Assembly (NCBI GenBank): GCA_026399755.1
Contig: JAPLQI010000024.1
Coordinates: 1-64,000, forward strand
From: Pseudomonadota bacterium
GTDB taxonomy: Bacteria > Pseudomonadota > Gammaproteobacteria > Burkholderiales > Chitinibacteraceae
Direction of reading: 5' to 3'
DNA length: 64,000 nt
Shown here: in pieces, positions 32,500 through 41,112 of the stretch
Numbering within the stretch: position 1 is the first letter of the stretch
Layout: each line of letters begins with the position of its first letter
The notes under the pieces: model-generated
Databases searched by the model: none
What the model was told of the DNA's origin: nothing
Seen by the model: only the letters and a program-made list of their open reading frames with translations
Translations under genes and position numbers: made by a program

Positions 32500-33141
32500 T
32501 CAAACCACAAAGTGAATCAGCCGATAAGCCATGGCAATAAATGGCGACATAATGCCATTGAGCAGGCCTGTAGCCATTAAGCCAATTAAGATAAACAAGC
32601 CATATGGCTCGATTAAAGCCAGCTTTGCGGCTAAATGATGGGGCAAAATAGATAGTAATATTCGCCCACCATCTAGTGGCGGCACTGGAATTAAATTCAA
32701 CACCATCAACACCACATTAATGCTAATCCCTGCCTGTGACATATAAGCCAGCGGCAATTGAAATGAGCTTCCATCCAAGCCTTCGGCTAATTTAAACAAT
32801 AAGCCCCAAAGAATGGCCATGACTAAATTAGCAGCAGGGCCTGCTGCGGCCACCCACAACATATCGCGCTTTGGGTTATTTAACCTTCCAAAATCAACAG
32901 GAACAGGCTTGGCCCAGCCAAACAAAAATCCGCCTGGCAGGATTAAAAAGATCAATGGCAGTAAAATCGTCCCTATCGGGTCGATATGCTTAAGCGGATT
33001 AAAAGTGACACGGCCTAATAAATAAGCGGTTGGATCACCAAATTTTTTCGCTGCATAGGCATGGGCCGCTTCGTGCGCAGTAATGGCAAACAAAACTGGC
33101 AAGGCCCAAATCGTAATTTTTTGAATCAGATTAAATTCCAT
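32500..33141 (-). CDS. Site-2 protease family (M50) membrane metallopeptidase
   Basis: 213 residues with about five transmembrane helices. Zinc motif HEAAH at residues 23-27 in the first helix, and the second M50 signature in NLIPVPPLDGGRILLS, whose Asp is the third metal ligand. The YwhC/Rip-like group lacks PDZ domains, as here, and has the FGDPTAYLLGRVTFNPLKHIDPIGTILLPL block. Substrates are not known. AAGGG precedes the ATG. It lies 68 bp upstream of the trpS start on the same strand. Confidence 0.9.
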   Translation of the reverse strand: MEFNLIQKITIWALPVLFAITAHEAAHAYAAKKFGDPTAYLLGRVTFNPLKHIDPIGTILLPLIFLILPGGFLFGWAKPVPVDFGRLNNPKRDMLWVAAAGPAANLVMAILWGLLFKLAEGLDGSSFQLPLAYMSQAGISINVVLMVLNLIPVPPLDGGRILLSILPHHLAAKLALIEPYGLFILIGLMATGLLNGIMSPFIAMAYRLIHFVV

Positions 33142-33176
33142 TCAATACCCTTATTTATTCAATGCGCTGTGATTCT

Positions 33177-33800
33177 TTATAAACCCAAAGGCACTAAACT
33201 GCCTTTTCCAGCCCGCAATAGCTCAGCGCCATCGCCCGATAAATCCACCACTGTAGTGGGCTCTAGGCCGCAATAGCCACCTTCAATCACCAAATCGACA
33301 TCATGCTCTAGCCGATCACGAATCTCCCAAGCATCGGTTAACGCCTCTTCATCGCCCGGCAAAATCAGCGTAGACGATAAAATCGGCTCGCCTAATTCTT
33401 CTAGCATCGCCAAAGCAATCGGGTGATCAGGCACACGTAGGCCAATTGTAGATTTTTTAGGATGCCAAACGCGGCGAGGTACTTCTTTGGTGGCTTCTAG
33501 AATAAAGGTGTAGCTACCTGGCGTAGTGGCTTTCAGGATGCGGTAAACGCGGTTATCGACTTTGGCATAAGTGCCCAGTTGCGATAGATCGCTACAGGCC
33601 AAGGTGAAGTGATGCTTGTCATCTAGCTGGCGAATACGTTTGATCCGCTCTAAAGCGTCTTTTGAATCGAGCTTACAGCCGATGGCATAGCAAGAATCGG
33701 TTGGATAAACCACCACACCGCCCTTGCGAATAATATCCACCGCTTGTTTAATTAAGCGTGCTTGCGGGTTTTCTGCATGAATAGAAAAAAACTGAGACAT
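33177..33800 (-). CDS. yciO: YciO/YrdC/Sua5-family protein (L-threonylcarbamoyladenylate synthase fold)
   Basis: 207 residues with the YrdC fold: GGVVVYPTDSCYAIGCKLDSKDALERIKRIRQLDDKHHFTLAC near the start, PGSYTFILEAT, and STIGLRVPDHPIALAML. The KRxRxLddKHHFTL version of the RNA/ATP-binding motif marks the YciO subgroup, which resembles but is not identical to TsaC/Sua5, so threonylcarbamoyl-AMP synthesis is possible but not certain. It follows rnm (yciV) by 3 bp, the same pairing as in E. coli. Confidence 0.9.
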   Translation of the reverse strand: MSQFFSIHAENPQARLIKQAVDIIRKGGVVVYPTDSCYAIGCKLDSKDALERIKRIRQLDDKHHFTLACSDLSQLGTYAKVDNRVYRILKATTPGSYTFILEATKEVPRRVWHPKKSTIGLRVPDHPIALAMLEELGEPILSSTLILPGDEEALTDAWEIRDRLEHDVDLVIEGGYCGLEPTTVVDLSGDGAELLRAGKGSLVPLGL

Positions 33801-33803
33801 TGT

Positions 33804-34673
33804 TTAACCTGCTGAAATTGAAGGGGACATCGTCTCTGGTGGTAACCAGCGATGCCAAACGGGCACACAATCCATAGGCAGATCAGGATTTAAACCCGGC
33901 TCACGCGCGCCTTCGCCGGTCGCGTGATAGTCCGTACCGCAAGACGCCAAAAAACCATACTCCTGAGCAAGCCGACCAAATCGCGCCGCATCAGGAATGC
34001 CATGGCAGCCAGAAACCACTTCAATGGCCTCGCCACCGAGGCGTTTATATTCGGTAAGCAGCACCCTGAGTGTTTCATTGCCCATTTCATAACGGGCAGG
34101 ATGAGCCAGTACGGCAACACCGCCCGCGCCCGTAATCCATTCAATCGCTTCGTGCAAACGCGCCCATTCGTGCTCAACAAAGCCGGGCTTGCCACGCACC
34201 AAATAGCGCTTAAACACCGTACCCATATCTTTACACACGCCGGTTTTCACTAAGTGGCGGGCAAAGTGTGCACGGCTCAGAATGGCTGGATTATCCGCAT
34301 ACTGCCGAGCACCTTCTAAGGAGCCATGGATGCCCACCTTATCCAGCTCGGCAGCCATACGCTCGGCTCGCTCACCACGGCCAGAGCGCACACTGGCTAA
34401 CCCAGCTAGTAACGCTTCATTATTTCGATCAAAGCCAAGGCCAACAATATGCAAAATATGCTTGCCCCAGCTCACCGAGATTTCTACGCCATTAATAAAC
34501 TTCATCCCTAATTGCTGGGCTTCGTCTTCTGCCTCGGCAAGGCCGCGCGTTTCATCATGATCGGTGAGCGCAAATAATTGGCAGCCCCGTTCAAACGCTT
34601 TACGCACCACATCACGCGCAGGGAGCAGGCCATCGGAATGGTTTGAATGGCAATGTAGATCGACGGGAGTCAT
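33804..34673 (-). CDS. rnm: PHP-domain 5'-3' exoribonuclease RNase AM (YciV)
   Basis: 289 residues of the PHP phosphoesterase family. Metal-binding motifs are DLHCHSNHSDG at the N terminus (His6, His8, His11, Asp13), ALTDHDETRG, GVEISVSWGKHILHIVGLG, AVLAHPARY, and CGTDYHATGEG. In E. coli this protein (YciV, Rnm) trims 5' ends of rRNA and degrades 5'-phosphorylated short RNAs, and also acts on 3',5'-bisphosphate nucleotides in related species. Forms a unit with yciO. Confidence 0.9.
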   Translation of the reverse strand: MTPVDLHCHSNHSDGLLPARDVVRKAFERGCQLFALTDHDETRGLAEAEDEAQQLGMKFINGVEISVSWGKHILHIVGLGFDRNNEALLAGLASVRSGRGERAERMAAELDKVGIHGSLEGARQYADNPAILSRAHFARHLVKTGVCKDMGTVFKRYLVRGKPGFVEHEWARLHEAIEWITGAGGVAVLAHPARYEMGNETLRVLLTEYKRLGGEAIEVVSGCHGIPDAARFGRLAQEYGFLASCGTDYHATGEGAREPGLNPDLPMDCVPVWHRWLPPETMSPSISAG

Positions 34674-34783
34674 GCTTTTTCCTTGCTAATACAGCTAAAT
34701 GATTACTTCAAAGGCGCAAAATTATAAACGCATGTCGCAGGGATGCCGAAGGCATTCACCCTATCAACTTAGAAAAAATTACT

Positions 34784-34848
34784 TAGGAGCGACATTTACC
34801 ACAAATGACTTTAACAAGCTGAGCCTTCGCGGCGAAAGCCACTCCTAC
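34784..34848. repeat. REP-like palindromic sequence
   Basis: Imperfect inverted ends TAGGAGCG (34784-34791) and ACTCCTAC (34841-34848) enclose CCTTCGCGGCGAAAGCC, itself a small palindrome (TCGCGGCGA). This resembles the widespread REP-type sequence of the form TAGGAGCGGCTTTCGCCGCGA. A smaller hairpin GATGCCGAAGGCATT lies just left (34743-34756). Only one copy is seen in the window. It occupies the gap between cysM and rnm. Confidence 0.55.
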
Positions 34849-34888
34849 AAAAAATTCAGATCCTTAGGCCTCGCTTAAATCAAGCCCA

Positions 34889-35767
34889 TCACGCAGGAAA
34901 TACGCCGGTCGAAAGATAGCGGTCCCCGCGATCACATACAATGGAAACAATCACTGCGTTTTCTACTTCTTGTGATAATTGCAAAGCCGCAGCCAAAGCG
35001 CCTCCCGATGAAACCCCTGCAAAGATGCCTTCTTCTCTAGCCAAACGGCGCGTGGTTTCTTCGGCAAGCGCTTGGTTGACTTCCATCATGCGATCTAATT
35101 TAGAGAAATCACAAATCGCAGGAACGTATTCCACCGGCCATTTGCGAATCCCAGGGATTTGCGCACCATCGCAGGGCTGCACGCCAACCACTTGCACCGC
35201 TGGATTTTGCTGCTTTAAATAGCGGCCCGTGCCCATAATCGTGCCGGTCGTACCCATGCTGGAAACAAAGTGAGTAATCAATCCCTGTGTATCCTGCCAA
35301 ATCTCTGGCCCTGTGCTTTCAAAATGCGCTAGCGGATTGTCGCTATTGGCAAATTGATCGAGTACGATGCCCTGCCCTTTTTCCACCATTGTTTGCGCCA
35401 AATCACGGGCACTTTCCATGCTTTCTTCCAAAATTACTTCCGCGCCATAGGCTTTCATGCTTTGCACGCGTTCGATACTGGCGCTCTTAGGCATGATTAA
35501 AACCATTTTATAGCCCATCACTGCAGCGGCCATTGCCAGTGCAATGCCAGTATTTCCCGAGGTGGCTTCGATTAAAGTATCGCCTGTTTGTATATCGCCC
35601 CGTAGCGCTGCGTGCCGAATCATGGATAATGCGGGCCGGTCTTTAACAGATCCAGCAGGGTTATTGCCTTCAAGCTTTACTAAAATAATATTGCTGGTGT
35701 TGCCGGGCATCCGTTTCAAACGCACTAAAGGCGTATGGCCGACAAAGTCTTCTAGATACTTAAACAT
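34889..35767 (-). CDS. cysM: Cysteine synthase B (O-acetylserine sulfhydrylase B)
   Basis: 292-residue PLP enzyme. The pyridoxal-binding lysine is Lys42 in NNPAGSVKDRPALSMI, and the phosphate-cradle TSGNTGIALA and GTTGTIMGTGRYL loops are present, with VGVQPCDGAQIPGIRKWP marking the CysM group over CysK. It condenses O-acetylserine with sulfide or thiosulfate. GGAG precedes the ATG. No sulfur-assimilation neighbours are visible. Confidence 0.94.
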   Translation of the reverse strand: MFKYLEDFVGHTPLVRLKRMPGNTSNIILVKLEGNNPAGSVKDRPALSMIRHAALRGDIQTGDTLIEATSGNTGIALAMAAAVMGYKMVLIMPKSASIERVQSMKAYGAEVILEESMESARDLAQTMVEKGQGIVLDQFANSDNPLAHFESTGPEIWQDTQGLITHFVSSMGTTGTIMGTGRYLKQQNPAVQVVGVQPCDGAQIPGIRKWPVEYVPAICDFSKLDRMMEVNQALAEETTRRLAREEGIFAGVSSGGALAAALQLSQEVENAVIVSIVCDRGDRYLSTGVFPA

Positions 35768-35906
35768 GCAGGGCTCCGCGTAATCTTAAGCCGATTATAC
35801 CCGTGCCTGCTCCGCACACACTGAACAAGTAAGCTGAGCTGCACGTTAAAGCACGCATTAAAGACCAAAATATCGCTAATTTGCTTTCAAGAACAGGAAA
35901 TACAAT

Positions 35907-37265
35907 ATGAGCAGTTCATCCCGCGACGGCTTCACCTCTACCTTTGGTGTGCTTGTTGCCACCCTAGGCTCCGCGGTTGGCCTTGGCAATATCTGGAAGT
36001 TTCCTTACCTTACTGGCACTAACGGTGGCGCAAGCTTTCTACTGGTCTATATCATTGCCACGCTTTTAGTTGGCTTACCCGTAATGATTACAGAAATCAT
36101 GCTGGGCCGTGCATCCCGATCCAATGCAATCACCACCTTTGAAAAGCTGGCTCCTAAAGGCCAAGGTGCTTGGAAAGTGATTGGCTATATGGGCGTTGCC
36201 GCTGCAGTGCTGATTCTGGCCTTTTATACCGAAGTAGCTGGTTGGGTTTTTGCATATATTTTTAAAGCGCTCTCTGGCCAACTCGGCTCTACCGATCCTG
36301 CACACACCAAGGCTGTATTCGGCGAATTAGTCGCCAATCCTCAATCGGCCTTAATTTGGCAATGGATAGTACTGGGCTTTACCGGCGCTATTATTATGTG
36401 TGGCGTATCCAAAGGCATTGAAGCCGTTAGCAAAAAACTGATGCCGATATTGTTTTTGCTACTGATTGCACTTTGCATCCGCAGCCTGACTTTGCCAGGA
36501 GCAATGCGTGGCCTTGAATTCTTGTTCACCCCAGACTTTAGCAAAATCAATGCGAGCGTTATTTTGACCGCAGTCGGGCTGGCTTTCTTCAAGCTATCTA
36601 TCGGCATGGGTACGATGCTCACTTACGGCAGTTATTTCCGTGCCGAGCAAAATATTCCACTCACTGCCACTCGTGTAATGTTTGCCGATCTAACCGTTTC
36701 CTTACTCGCTGGGATGGCCATTTTCCCTGCTGTATTTGCCTTTGGGTTTGAGCCTGCAGCAGGCCCATCCCTTGTATTTATTACGATTCCTGCGGTATTT
36801 CACAGCATGCCTGGCGGCAATATTTTTATGGCGCTGTTTTTTATTTTAACGGCGATTGCCGCCACGGGTGCAATTCTTTCTATTTTAGAAGTACCAGTTG
36901 CCGTGCTGATTGAGCGCTGTAATTGGGGCCGAAAAAAAGCCACTGCAATCAGTATTCTCACCATTGCCCTTTTTGGCCTACCTGCTGCACTATCGCAATC
37001 GCTCACCGCTAATTGGAAATTATTTGGCCTCAATGCTTTTGATTTATTTGACTATATCAGCTCGAATATTCTTATGCCGGTAGGTGGTATTTTGATTTGT
37101 TTATTTGCAGGCTGGTCTTATGGCTTACCTAAGCTAAAAGAAGCGCTATCTAATGGTGGAAATTTAAACAATCCAATAATAATTAAAGTGTTGTTTGTTT
37201 TACTCCGCTATATTGCACCACTTTTAATTGGTATTATTTTATTAAATGGCTTTGGTTTAATTTAA
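35907..37265 (+). CDS. Sodium-dependent transporter, neurotransmitter:sodium symporter (NSS/SNF) family
   Basis: 452 residues with 11-12 transmembrane helices. Begins FTSTFGVLVATLGSAVGLGNIWKFPYLTGTNGGASFLLVYI, the conserved first helix of NSS transporters (LeuT-like unwound GLGNIWKFPY region that binds Na+ and substrate). VGLAFFKLSIGMGTMLTYGSY forms the helix 6 substrate region. Bacterial members import amino acids such as Trp, Leu or Tyr with Na+. Transcribed from its own promoter; AGGAAA precedes the ATG. Convergent with the MFS gene, with a shared terminator between them. Confidence 0.93.
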   Translation: MSSSSRDGFTSTFGVLVATLGSAVGLGNIWKFPYLTGTNGGASFLLVYIIATLLVGLPVMITEIMLGRASRSNAITTFEKLAPKGQGAWKVIGYMGVAAAVLILAFYTEVAGWVFAYIFKALSGQLGSTDPAHTKAVFGELVANPQSALIWQWIVLGFTGAIIMCGVSKGIEAVSKKLMPILFLLLIALCIRSLTLPGAMRGLEFLFTPDFSKINASVILTAVGLAFFKLSIGMGTMLTYGSYFRAEQNIPLTATRVMFADLTVSLLAGMAIFPAVFAFGFEPAAGPSLVFITIPAVFHSMPGGNIFMALFFILTAIAATGAILSILEVPVAVLIERCNWGRKKATAISILTIALFGLPAALSQSLTANWKLFGLNAFDLFDYISSNILMPVGGILICLFAGWSYGLPKLKEALSNGGNLNNPIIIKVLFVLLRYIAPLLIGIILLNGFGLI

Positions 37266-37274
37266 GCGCTATTC

Positions 37275-37305
37275 AAAAAAGCATCGTGGGCATGCCCACG
37301 ATGCT
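37275..37305. terminator. Bidirectional terminator between convergent genes
   Basis: A perfect 26-bp palindrome (37280-37305) with arms AGCATCGTGGGCA and its complement, followed on the minus strand by six T. It is 10-15 bp after the NSS transporter stop and abuts the MFS stop codon (37307-37309), so it can serve both. Confidence 0.88.
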
Positions 37306-37306
37306 T

Positions 37307-38440
37307 CTAAGCTGGCCAAGCTATTTTTCTAACTAGCACTGCAATCATCAACGCGCCCAGCGCCACCAAGGCCAAGCCCCAAGTCAGGCTGCTGACATGG
37401 GCAATAAAGCCTATCATAGGCGGCCCCATCAAAGCACCAATCGAGCCCATCGTCGTTACCGCAGCTAAGGCCACTGCGCCCTGTCTTGCTGCCGCCATAT
37501 AAACACAAGGCGATACGGCCGCCACTCCTAAGCCCACCAAAGCAAAGGCGATCAACGCGGGAACAACACCACCAACGGCCAAGCCCAGCAACAAGCCCAC
37601 ACCGGCAAAGCTACTCCCCGCAAGCAGGAGTTTGCGGCTACCCCAGCGCGCACGCCAGCCATCACCGAACCAACGCGCCAAGAGCATCGCACCAGAAAAG
37701 CTAGCCAAGCCCAGCGGGGCAACCCACTGCTCAGCATTCAAATCATTACGTAAATACAGCGCGGTCCAATCGACCATTGAGCCTTCAACAATGGTGCCAA
37801 AAAGCGCGGTTAACCCGAGCAAGACCGCCATTCCTGTTGGCAAGGAAAAACGTTTTCCACTGATTGATGCTGCCTCAGTGCGATCAGCCAATAAGCGTGG
37901 CGATGCCCAAAGCACAGCGCCCCAGATCAATACGGCCACGATACATAAATGCAGAGATAAATCTGGAGAAATCCCAGTCATTAAGGATGCAAACAAAGCA
38001 GCGGCCAAGCCCCCCAAGCTAAATACAGCATGCAGCCTAGACATAATCGGCTTGCCGTTTTCTAACTCCACCGCCACGCCTTGTGCATTCATCGCCACAT
38101 TTAAGCAGCTATGCGCCACGCCCTCGAAAGCCATAATTGCTAAAGCAAAACCATAATTAGGTGCAAAAGCCAGAGCAGGCAAAACTAGCGGCAAAGCCAA
38201 TCCAGCACCTAGGCACACTTTTTTTGATCCAAAGCGCTGTAATACTGCGGTTGTCACAGGAAAAGAAAAAACGGCCCCAAGGCCTGCCGCCAAGAGTAAA
38301 AAGCCCACTTGGGCAGGATCCAAATTAAGTTGTGATTTAATGGCGGGTAAACGAGAAGCCCAACTACCGTAGTTAAAACCGAGGGCAAAGAAAAGCGCGG
38401 CAACTGCGTAAGTTGCCGTTTTTAAATGATGGCGAAGCAT
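37307..38440 (-). CDS. MFS transporter, YbjJ-like
   Basis: 377 residues from the ATG at 38440 (MLRHHLKTATYAVAALFFALGFNYGSWASRLPAIK), chosen because it starts right after the preceding gene and at the first helix; the frame runs to 38494. Twelve hydrophobic helices are visible. GSWASRLPAIKSQL, NVAMNAQGVAVE and GPPMIGFIAH match the YbjJ/fucose-permease-like MFS group. Substrate unknown. Follows flhB2 by 4 bp, probably an accidental passenger of the flagellar unit. Confidence 0.87.
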   Translation of the reverse strand: MLRHHLKTATYAVAALFFALGFNYGSWASRLPAIKSQLNLDPAQVGFLLLAAGLGAVFSFPVTTAVLQRFGSKKVCLGAGLALPLVLPALAFAPNYGFALAIMAFEGVAHSCLNVAMNAQGVAVELENGKPIMSRLHAVFSLGGLAAALFASLMTGISPDLSLHLCIVAVLIWGAVLWASPRLLADRTEAASISGKRFSLPTGMAVLLGLTALFGTIVEGSMVDWTALYLRNDLNAEQWVAPLGLASFSGAMLLARWFGDGWRARWGSRKLLLAGSSFAGVGLLLGLAVGGVVPALIAFALVGLGVAAVSPCVYMAAARQGAVALAAVTTMGSIGALMGPPMIGFIAHVSSLTWGLALVALGALMIAVLVRKIAWPA

Positions 38441-38444
38441 GAAT

Positions 38445-38774
38445 TTACTCTGGCTGATCGTCGACGAGGGGCGGTAAATCAAAAACAGGCGCAATCGCTG
38501 TTTCTCCGCGCTCCAGATGATAAACGAAGGCCAGCAATTCGGCGATGGCGCGATACAGCTGCGGGGGAATATGTTGATCTAAATCCACTTGCATTAGCAT
38601 CGCCACCAGCTCTGGCGATTCATGCACAAACACACCTGCTTCCTGAGCGCGCTCAATAATCCGCTCAGCCAACAACCCCCTTCCTTTGGCAACCACACGA
38701 GGGGAGTTGCTACCTTGCTGATAAGCCAGTGCAACGGCCTGCTGACGTGTACTTGCGGGGTGTTTACGGGACAT
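38445..38774 (-). CDS. FlhB2: stand-alone FlhB C-terminal domain protein
   Basis: 109 residues equivalent to the cytoplasmic C-terminal domain of the flagellar export gate protein FlhB: AVALAYQQGSNSPRVVAKGRGLLAERIIERAQEAGVFVHESPELVAMLMQVDLDQHIPPQLYRAIAELLAFVYHLE. The NPTH autocleavage motif of full FlhB is absent and there are no membrane helices. Such FlhB2/YlqH proteins are common next to fliK. Presumed to modulate export switching. Its start overlaps the end of fliK by 11 bp. Confidence 0.87.
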   Translation of the reverse strand: MSRKHPASTRQQAVALAYQQGSNSPRVVAKGRGLLAERIIERAQEAGVFVHESPELVAMLMQVDLDQHIPPQLYRAIAELLAFVYHLERGETAIAPVFDLPPLVDDQPE

Positions 38775-39816
38775 TCACAGGCTCGGCAGTTACGACTTGG
38801 CTAGAAACCAGAGTGAACCCTGCCGCCTCAAAGCGATTTTGCAAAGATTGAGTTTCGGCACGAATTTTCTCAGCCGTTTCGGGAGACGCTTCAAAACGCA
38901 AGGCAAATTCACCATTCCTTAGCACAGCCACAATCCCCACGTCACCTAAGTTTGGCAGTTGCAAATCCATTCTTGATTGCCAACTACGCTGTGCTTCATC
39001 TTGCCCACTACTGGCTTCACGCTCATTCTCAGTTTCAACTTCCCAGCGTATAGGCTGGCCTGGCCAGGCTTGTCCATTCCAAACTATGGGGCGCTGCTCA
39101 AGCACGTCGAGTTGCTGTTGAACCAAATGGCGCAATGTCGCGCTAGTATCAGAAGCCAAAGCGGCTTTCTCTGAACCTTCTTTAGCGGCGATCACAGGTG
39201 CAGTATTTTTTTCAGCAACTTCAGCTGCTGTGGTGAGCAAAGGAGATTTAAGGAGCCCCGCTTGTGGCTCTTTAAGCAAAGCCTGCAAAGGCCGTTCACC
39301 ATTAACCCATTCAGCCTGATGGGATTCATAAAACAAGCCACTATTTGCCAATTTCTGTGCCAGCTTATCCGCCAGTTTTGCCGTATCTGGTGAGCCTTCA
39401 AACAGCGCATGGGCTTGATTTAATACCGATGCAAGGCCGTCTTTTCCCACTTCGCCCTTAGCAAAAAGAGAAGATAAAAACTTTGCCCCTTGGCTAAGCG
39501 CCATTTCCTGAGGCAAAGCCGGCTGAGGTGTTGCACCACTATTAATAGAAAAAGTGAGCTTAGGATTGCTGCTAACCACCGTGAGATCTAGCTTTTCACC
39601 TGGCTCGGTGTTTCTAGGCAGATTTAAATCCAGCAATTGATCTTTAATCAAAACAGCAAAACGGCCGTTAGGTAATAGGCTCGCCACCGTGGCATGCACG
39701 CGCTCACCCACCGTATAACGCACATCATCGGCGGATATACGCGTGACTTCAGTCACGCCCTCTTGTGCTTTGAGGTAGTGCTGAACCAAGCTAATAGGAG
39801 TAGAGCCGGGCAACAT
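38764..39816 (-). CDS. fliK: Flagellar hook-length control protein FliK
   Basis: 350 residues. Low-similarity N-terminal half, with VTRISADDVRYTVGERVHATVASLLPNGRFAVLIKDQLLDLNLP, and a C-terminal FliK domain (MDLQLPNLGDVGIVAVLRNGEFALRFEASPETAEKIRAETQSLQNRFEAAGFTLVSSQVV), in which the beta-strand/loop LGDVGIVAVLRNG replaces the usual LGxVxVxL pattern. FliK measures the hook and switches export specificity through FlhB, which fits the overlapping flhB2 gene. The assignment rests on the C-terminal domain and on gene position. Confidence 0.82.
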   Translation of the reverse strand: MLPGSTPISLVQHYLKAQEGVTEVTRISADDVRYTVGERVHATVASLLPNGRFAVLIKDQLLDLNLPRNTEPGEKLDLTVVSSNPKLTFSINSGATPQPALPQEMALSQGAKFLSSLFAKGEVGKDGLASVLNQAHALFEGSPDTAKLADKLAQKLANSGLFYESHQAEWVNGERPLQALLKEPQAGLLKSPLLTTAAEVAEKNTAPVIAAKEGSEKAALASDTSATLRHLVQQQLDVLEQRPIVWNGQAWPGQPIRWEVETENEREASSGQDEAQRSWQSRMDLQLPNLGDVGIVAVLRNGEFALRFEASPETAEKIRAETQSLQNRFEAAGFTLVSSQVVTAEPVNVP

Positions 39817-39818
39817 GA

Positions 39819-40211
39819 TTATCTTTGCGTACTAGATCGATATAGCGCGACAATTAAATCCGCCTCGCCACGCGATATGCCGCATTGATTCGCGACACTA
39901 TTTGAATCCGCCCCTAATTTAGCCAAACGAATAGCGTGACTATAGGGGCTTTCTTGATTAGGCTCTAATACCAATTCAGCAGGGCTACTCCACTCTGCTT
40001 GGCTTGCAAGCAAGCGTAGCTTTAAGGCATCAATTTCAAAACGAAGCTGAGCAATTTCATTTCGAAGTGAATCAGCCTCAATAGGATCAAGCCCTACTGC
40101 ACGCTGTGCCGATGCTTTGCGCATAAATAAGAGCAGCTCAGCCACATAAAACAAAACCAAAACAAGGCTGATATAGAGTAATTGAGCCCAAGTAATGACG
40201 ATACCATTCAT
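39819..40211 (-). CDS. DUF2802-domain membrane protein
   Basis: 130 residues: one N-terminal transmembrane helix (AQLLYISLVLVLFYVAELLLFM), a coiled-coil-like segment (EADSLRNEIAQLRFEIDALKLRLLASQ) and a C-terminal helical domain SPYSHAIRLAKLGADSNSVANQCGISRGEADLIVALYR characteristic of DUF2802. Homologues sit in flagellar gene clusters but the function is not established. It lies 2 bp upstream of fliK. Confidence 0.8.
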   Translation of the reverse strand: MNGIVITWAQLLYISLVLVLFYVAELLLFMRKASAQRAVGLDPIEADSLRNEIAQLRFEIDALKLRLLASQAEWSSPAELVLEPNQESPYSHAIRLAKLGADSNSVANQCGISRGEADLIVALYRSSTQR

Positions 40212-40247
40212 AAGACGATCTCCCCTGCCGGGGCTGGCAGGCCATTA

Positions 40248-40565
40248 TTAGACGTCATACGCGCGTTGTAGTTTTCCGGTGTTATGCATATTTTGCAAAA
40301 GTGTAGCCAGCTCCCCACGCTGACTCACAGCCCTTTGCTCCAACTCTTGCACGTCTTGATTACACACTTGCAAGATTTCAGCAAGCTGCTGCTGCTCCAA
40401 GCTAGTTAACGCGCCCCATTGAATCATAGGCAAATTCGCGCTTAATTCTGCAAAAACTTTCGAGTGCAACAACATATTATCCCAGTCTTCTGCCTTAGCG
40501 GCAGACAGCATTTTAGTTGTGCACGTTTGTAAAGCAACATAAGCAGAAAAATCAGATCCGGCCAT
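40248..40565 (-). CDS. fliT: FliT-like flagellar export chaperone
   Basis: 105 residues, all helical and charged: TCTTKMLSAAKAEDWDNMLLHSKVFAELSANLPMIQWGALTSLEQQQLAEILQVCNQDVQELEQRA. Length and position directly after fliS fit FliT, the chaperone that protects FliD before export and, in enterics, regulates FlhDC. Sequence similarity among FliT proteins is low, so context carries much of the weight. It overlaps the fliS stop by 14 bp. Confidence 0.75.
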   Translation of the reverse strand: MAGSDFSAYVALQTCTTKMLSAAKAEDWDNMLLHSKVFAELSANLPMIQWGALTSLEQQQLAEILQVCNQDVQELEQRAVSQRGELATLLQNMHNTGKLQRAYDV

Positions 40566-41013
40566 AACTTAGATTACTCCGGTCTTGTTCATCTCGATCA
40601 CTTTCTGAGACCGCACTTTCAGTTTTGGTAAATCCAATGGATAACCATGCGTCTTTTAATTGATCAAGCAAATTAAGCATCTCATCTAAACGCTCAGGTA
40701 CATTATTTATATTCGCTTGTAATAATTCAAAACTTATATAGTCATATAAAGCATCTAAATTTTCAGCTAGCTCGCCACCATTTTCTTTATCCAAAGCCAA
40801 GCGCAAACCATCTTCGATAATGGCGATCGCTTTAGAAATAGCGGCCCCTTTTTGCGCAATCAGGCCCTGCTGCATATAAATTTTACCCAGCTGGATCGCT
40901 TTAATAGCCCCCTCAAAGAGAAGCACAATCAGTTGATGGGGGCTCGCAGATTCTACCACCGTATCAAGGCTAGTTTGCCCATAGGCAGAAAGCGCTTTTT
41001 TGACAGCACTCAT
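40552..41013 (-). CDS. fliS: Flagellin chaperone FliS
   Basis: 153 residues (usual about 130) of the FliS family: LSAYGQTSLDTVVESASPHQLIVLLFEGAIKAIQLGKIYMQQGLIAQKGAAISKAIAIIEDGLRLALD, the conserved ASPHQLIVLLFEGA being diagnostic. FliS binds the C terminus of newly made flagellin and keeps it unfolded for export. An extension after LSIGF adds about 25 polar residues (TKTESAVSESDRDEQD). A 99-bp gap separates it from fliD. Confidence 0.92.
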   Translation of the reverse strand: MSAVKKALSAYGQTSLDTVVESASPHQLIVLLFEGAIKAIQLGKIYMQQGLIAQKGAAISKAIAIIEDGLRLALDKENGGELAENLDALYDYISFELLQANINNVPERLDEMLNLLDQLKDAWLSIGFTKTESAVSESDRDEQDRSNLSYGRI

Positions 41014-41112
41014 AGGAATAACTCTCTTGAATAATTCAGAAATACTAGCTCATCTGACGATGAGCTTAATCAAACACAAAAATCCAGCGTACTTTAGGCT
41101 ATCAATACAGTA

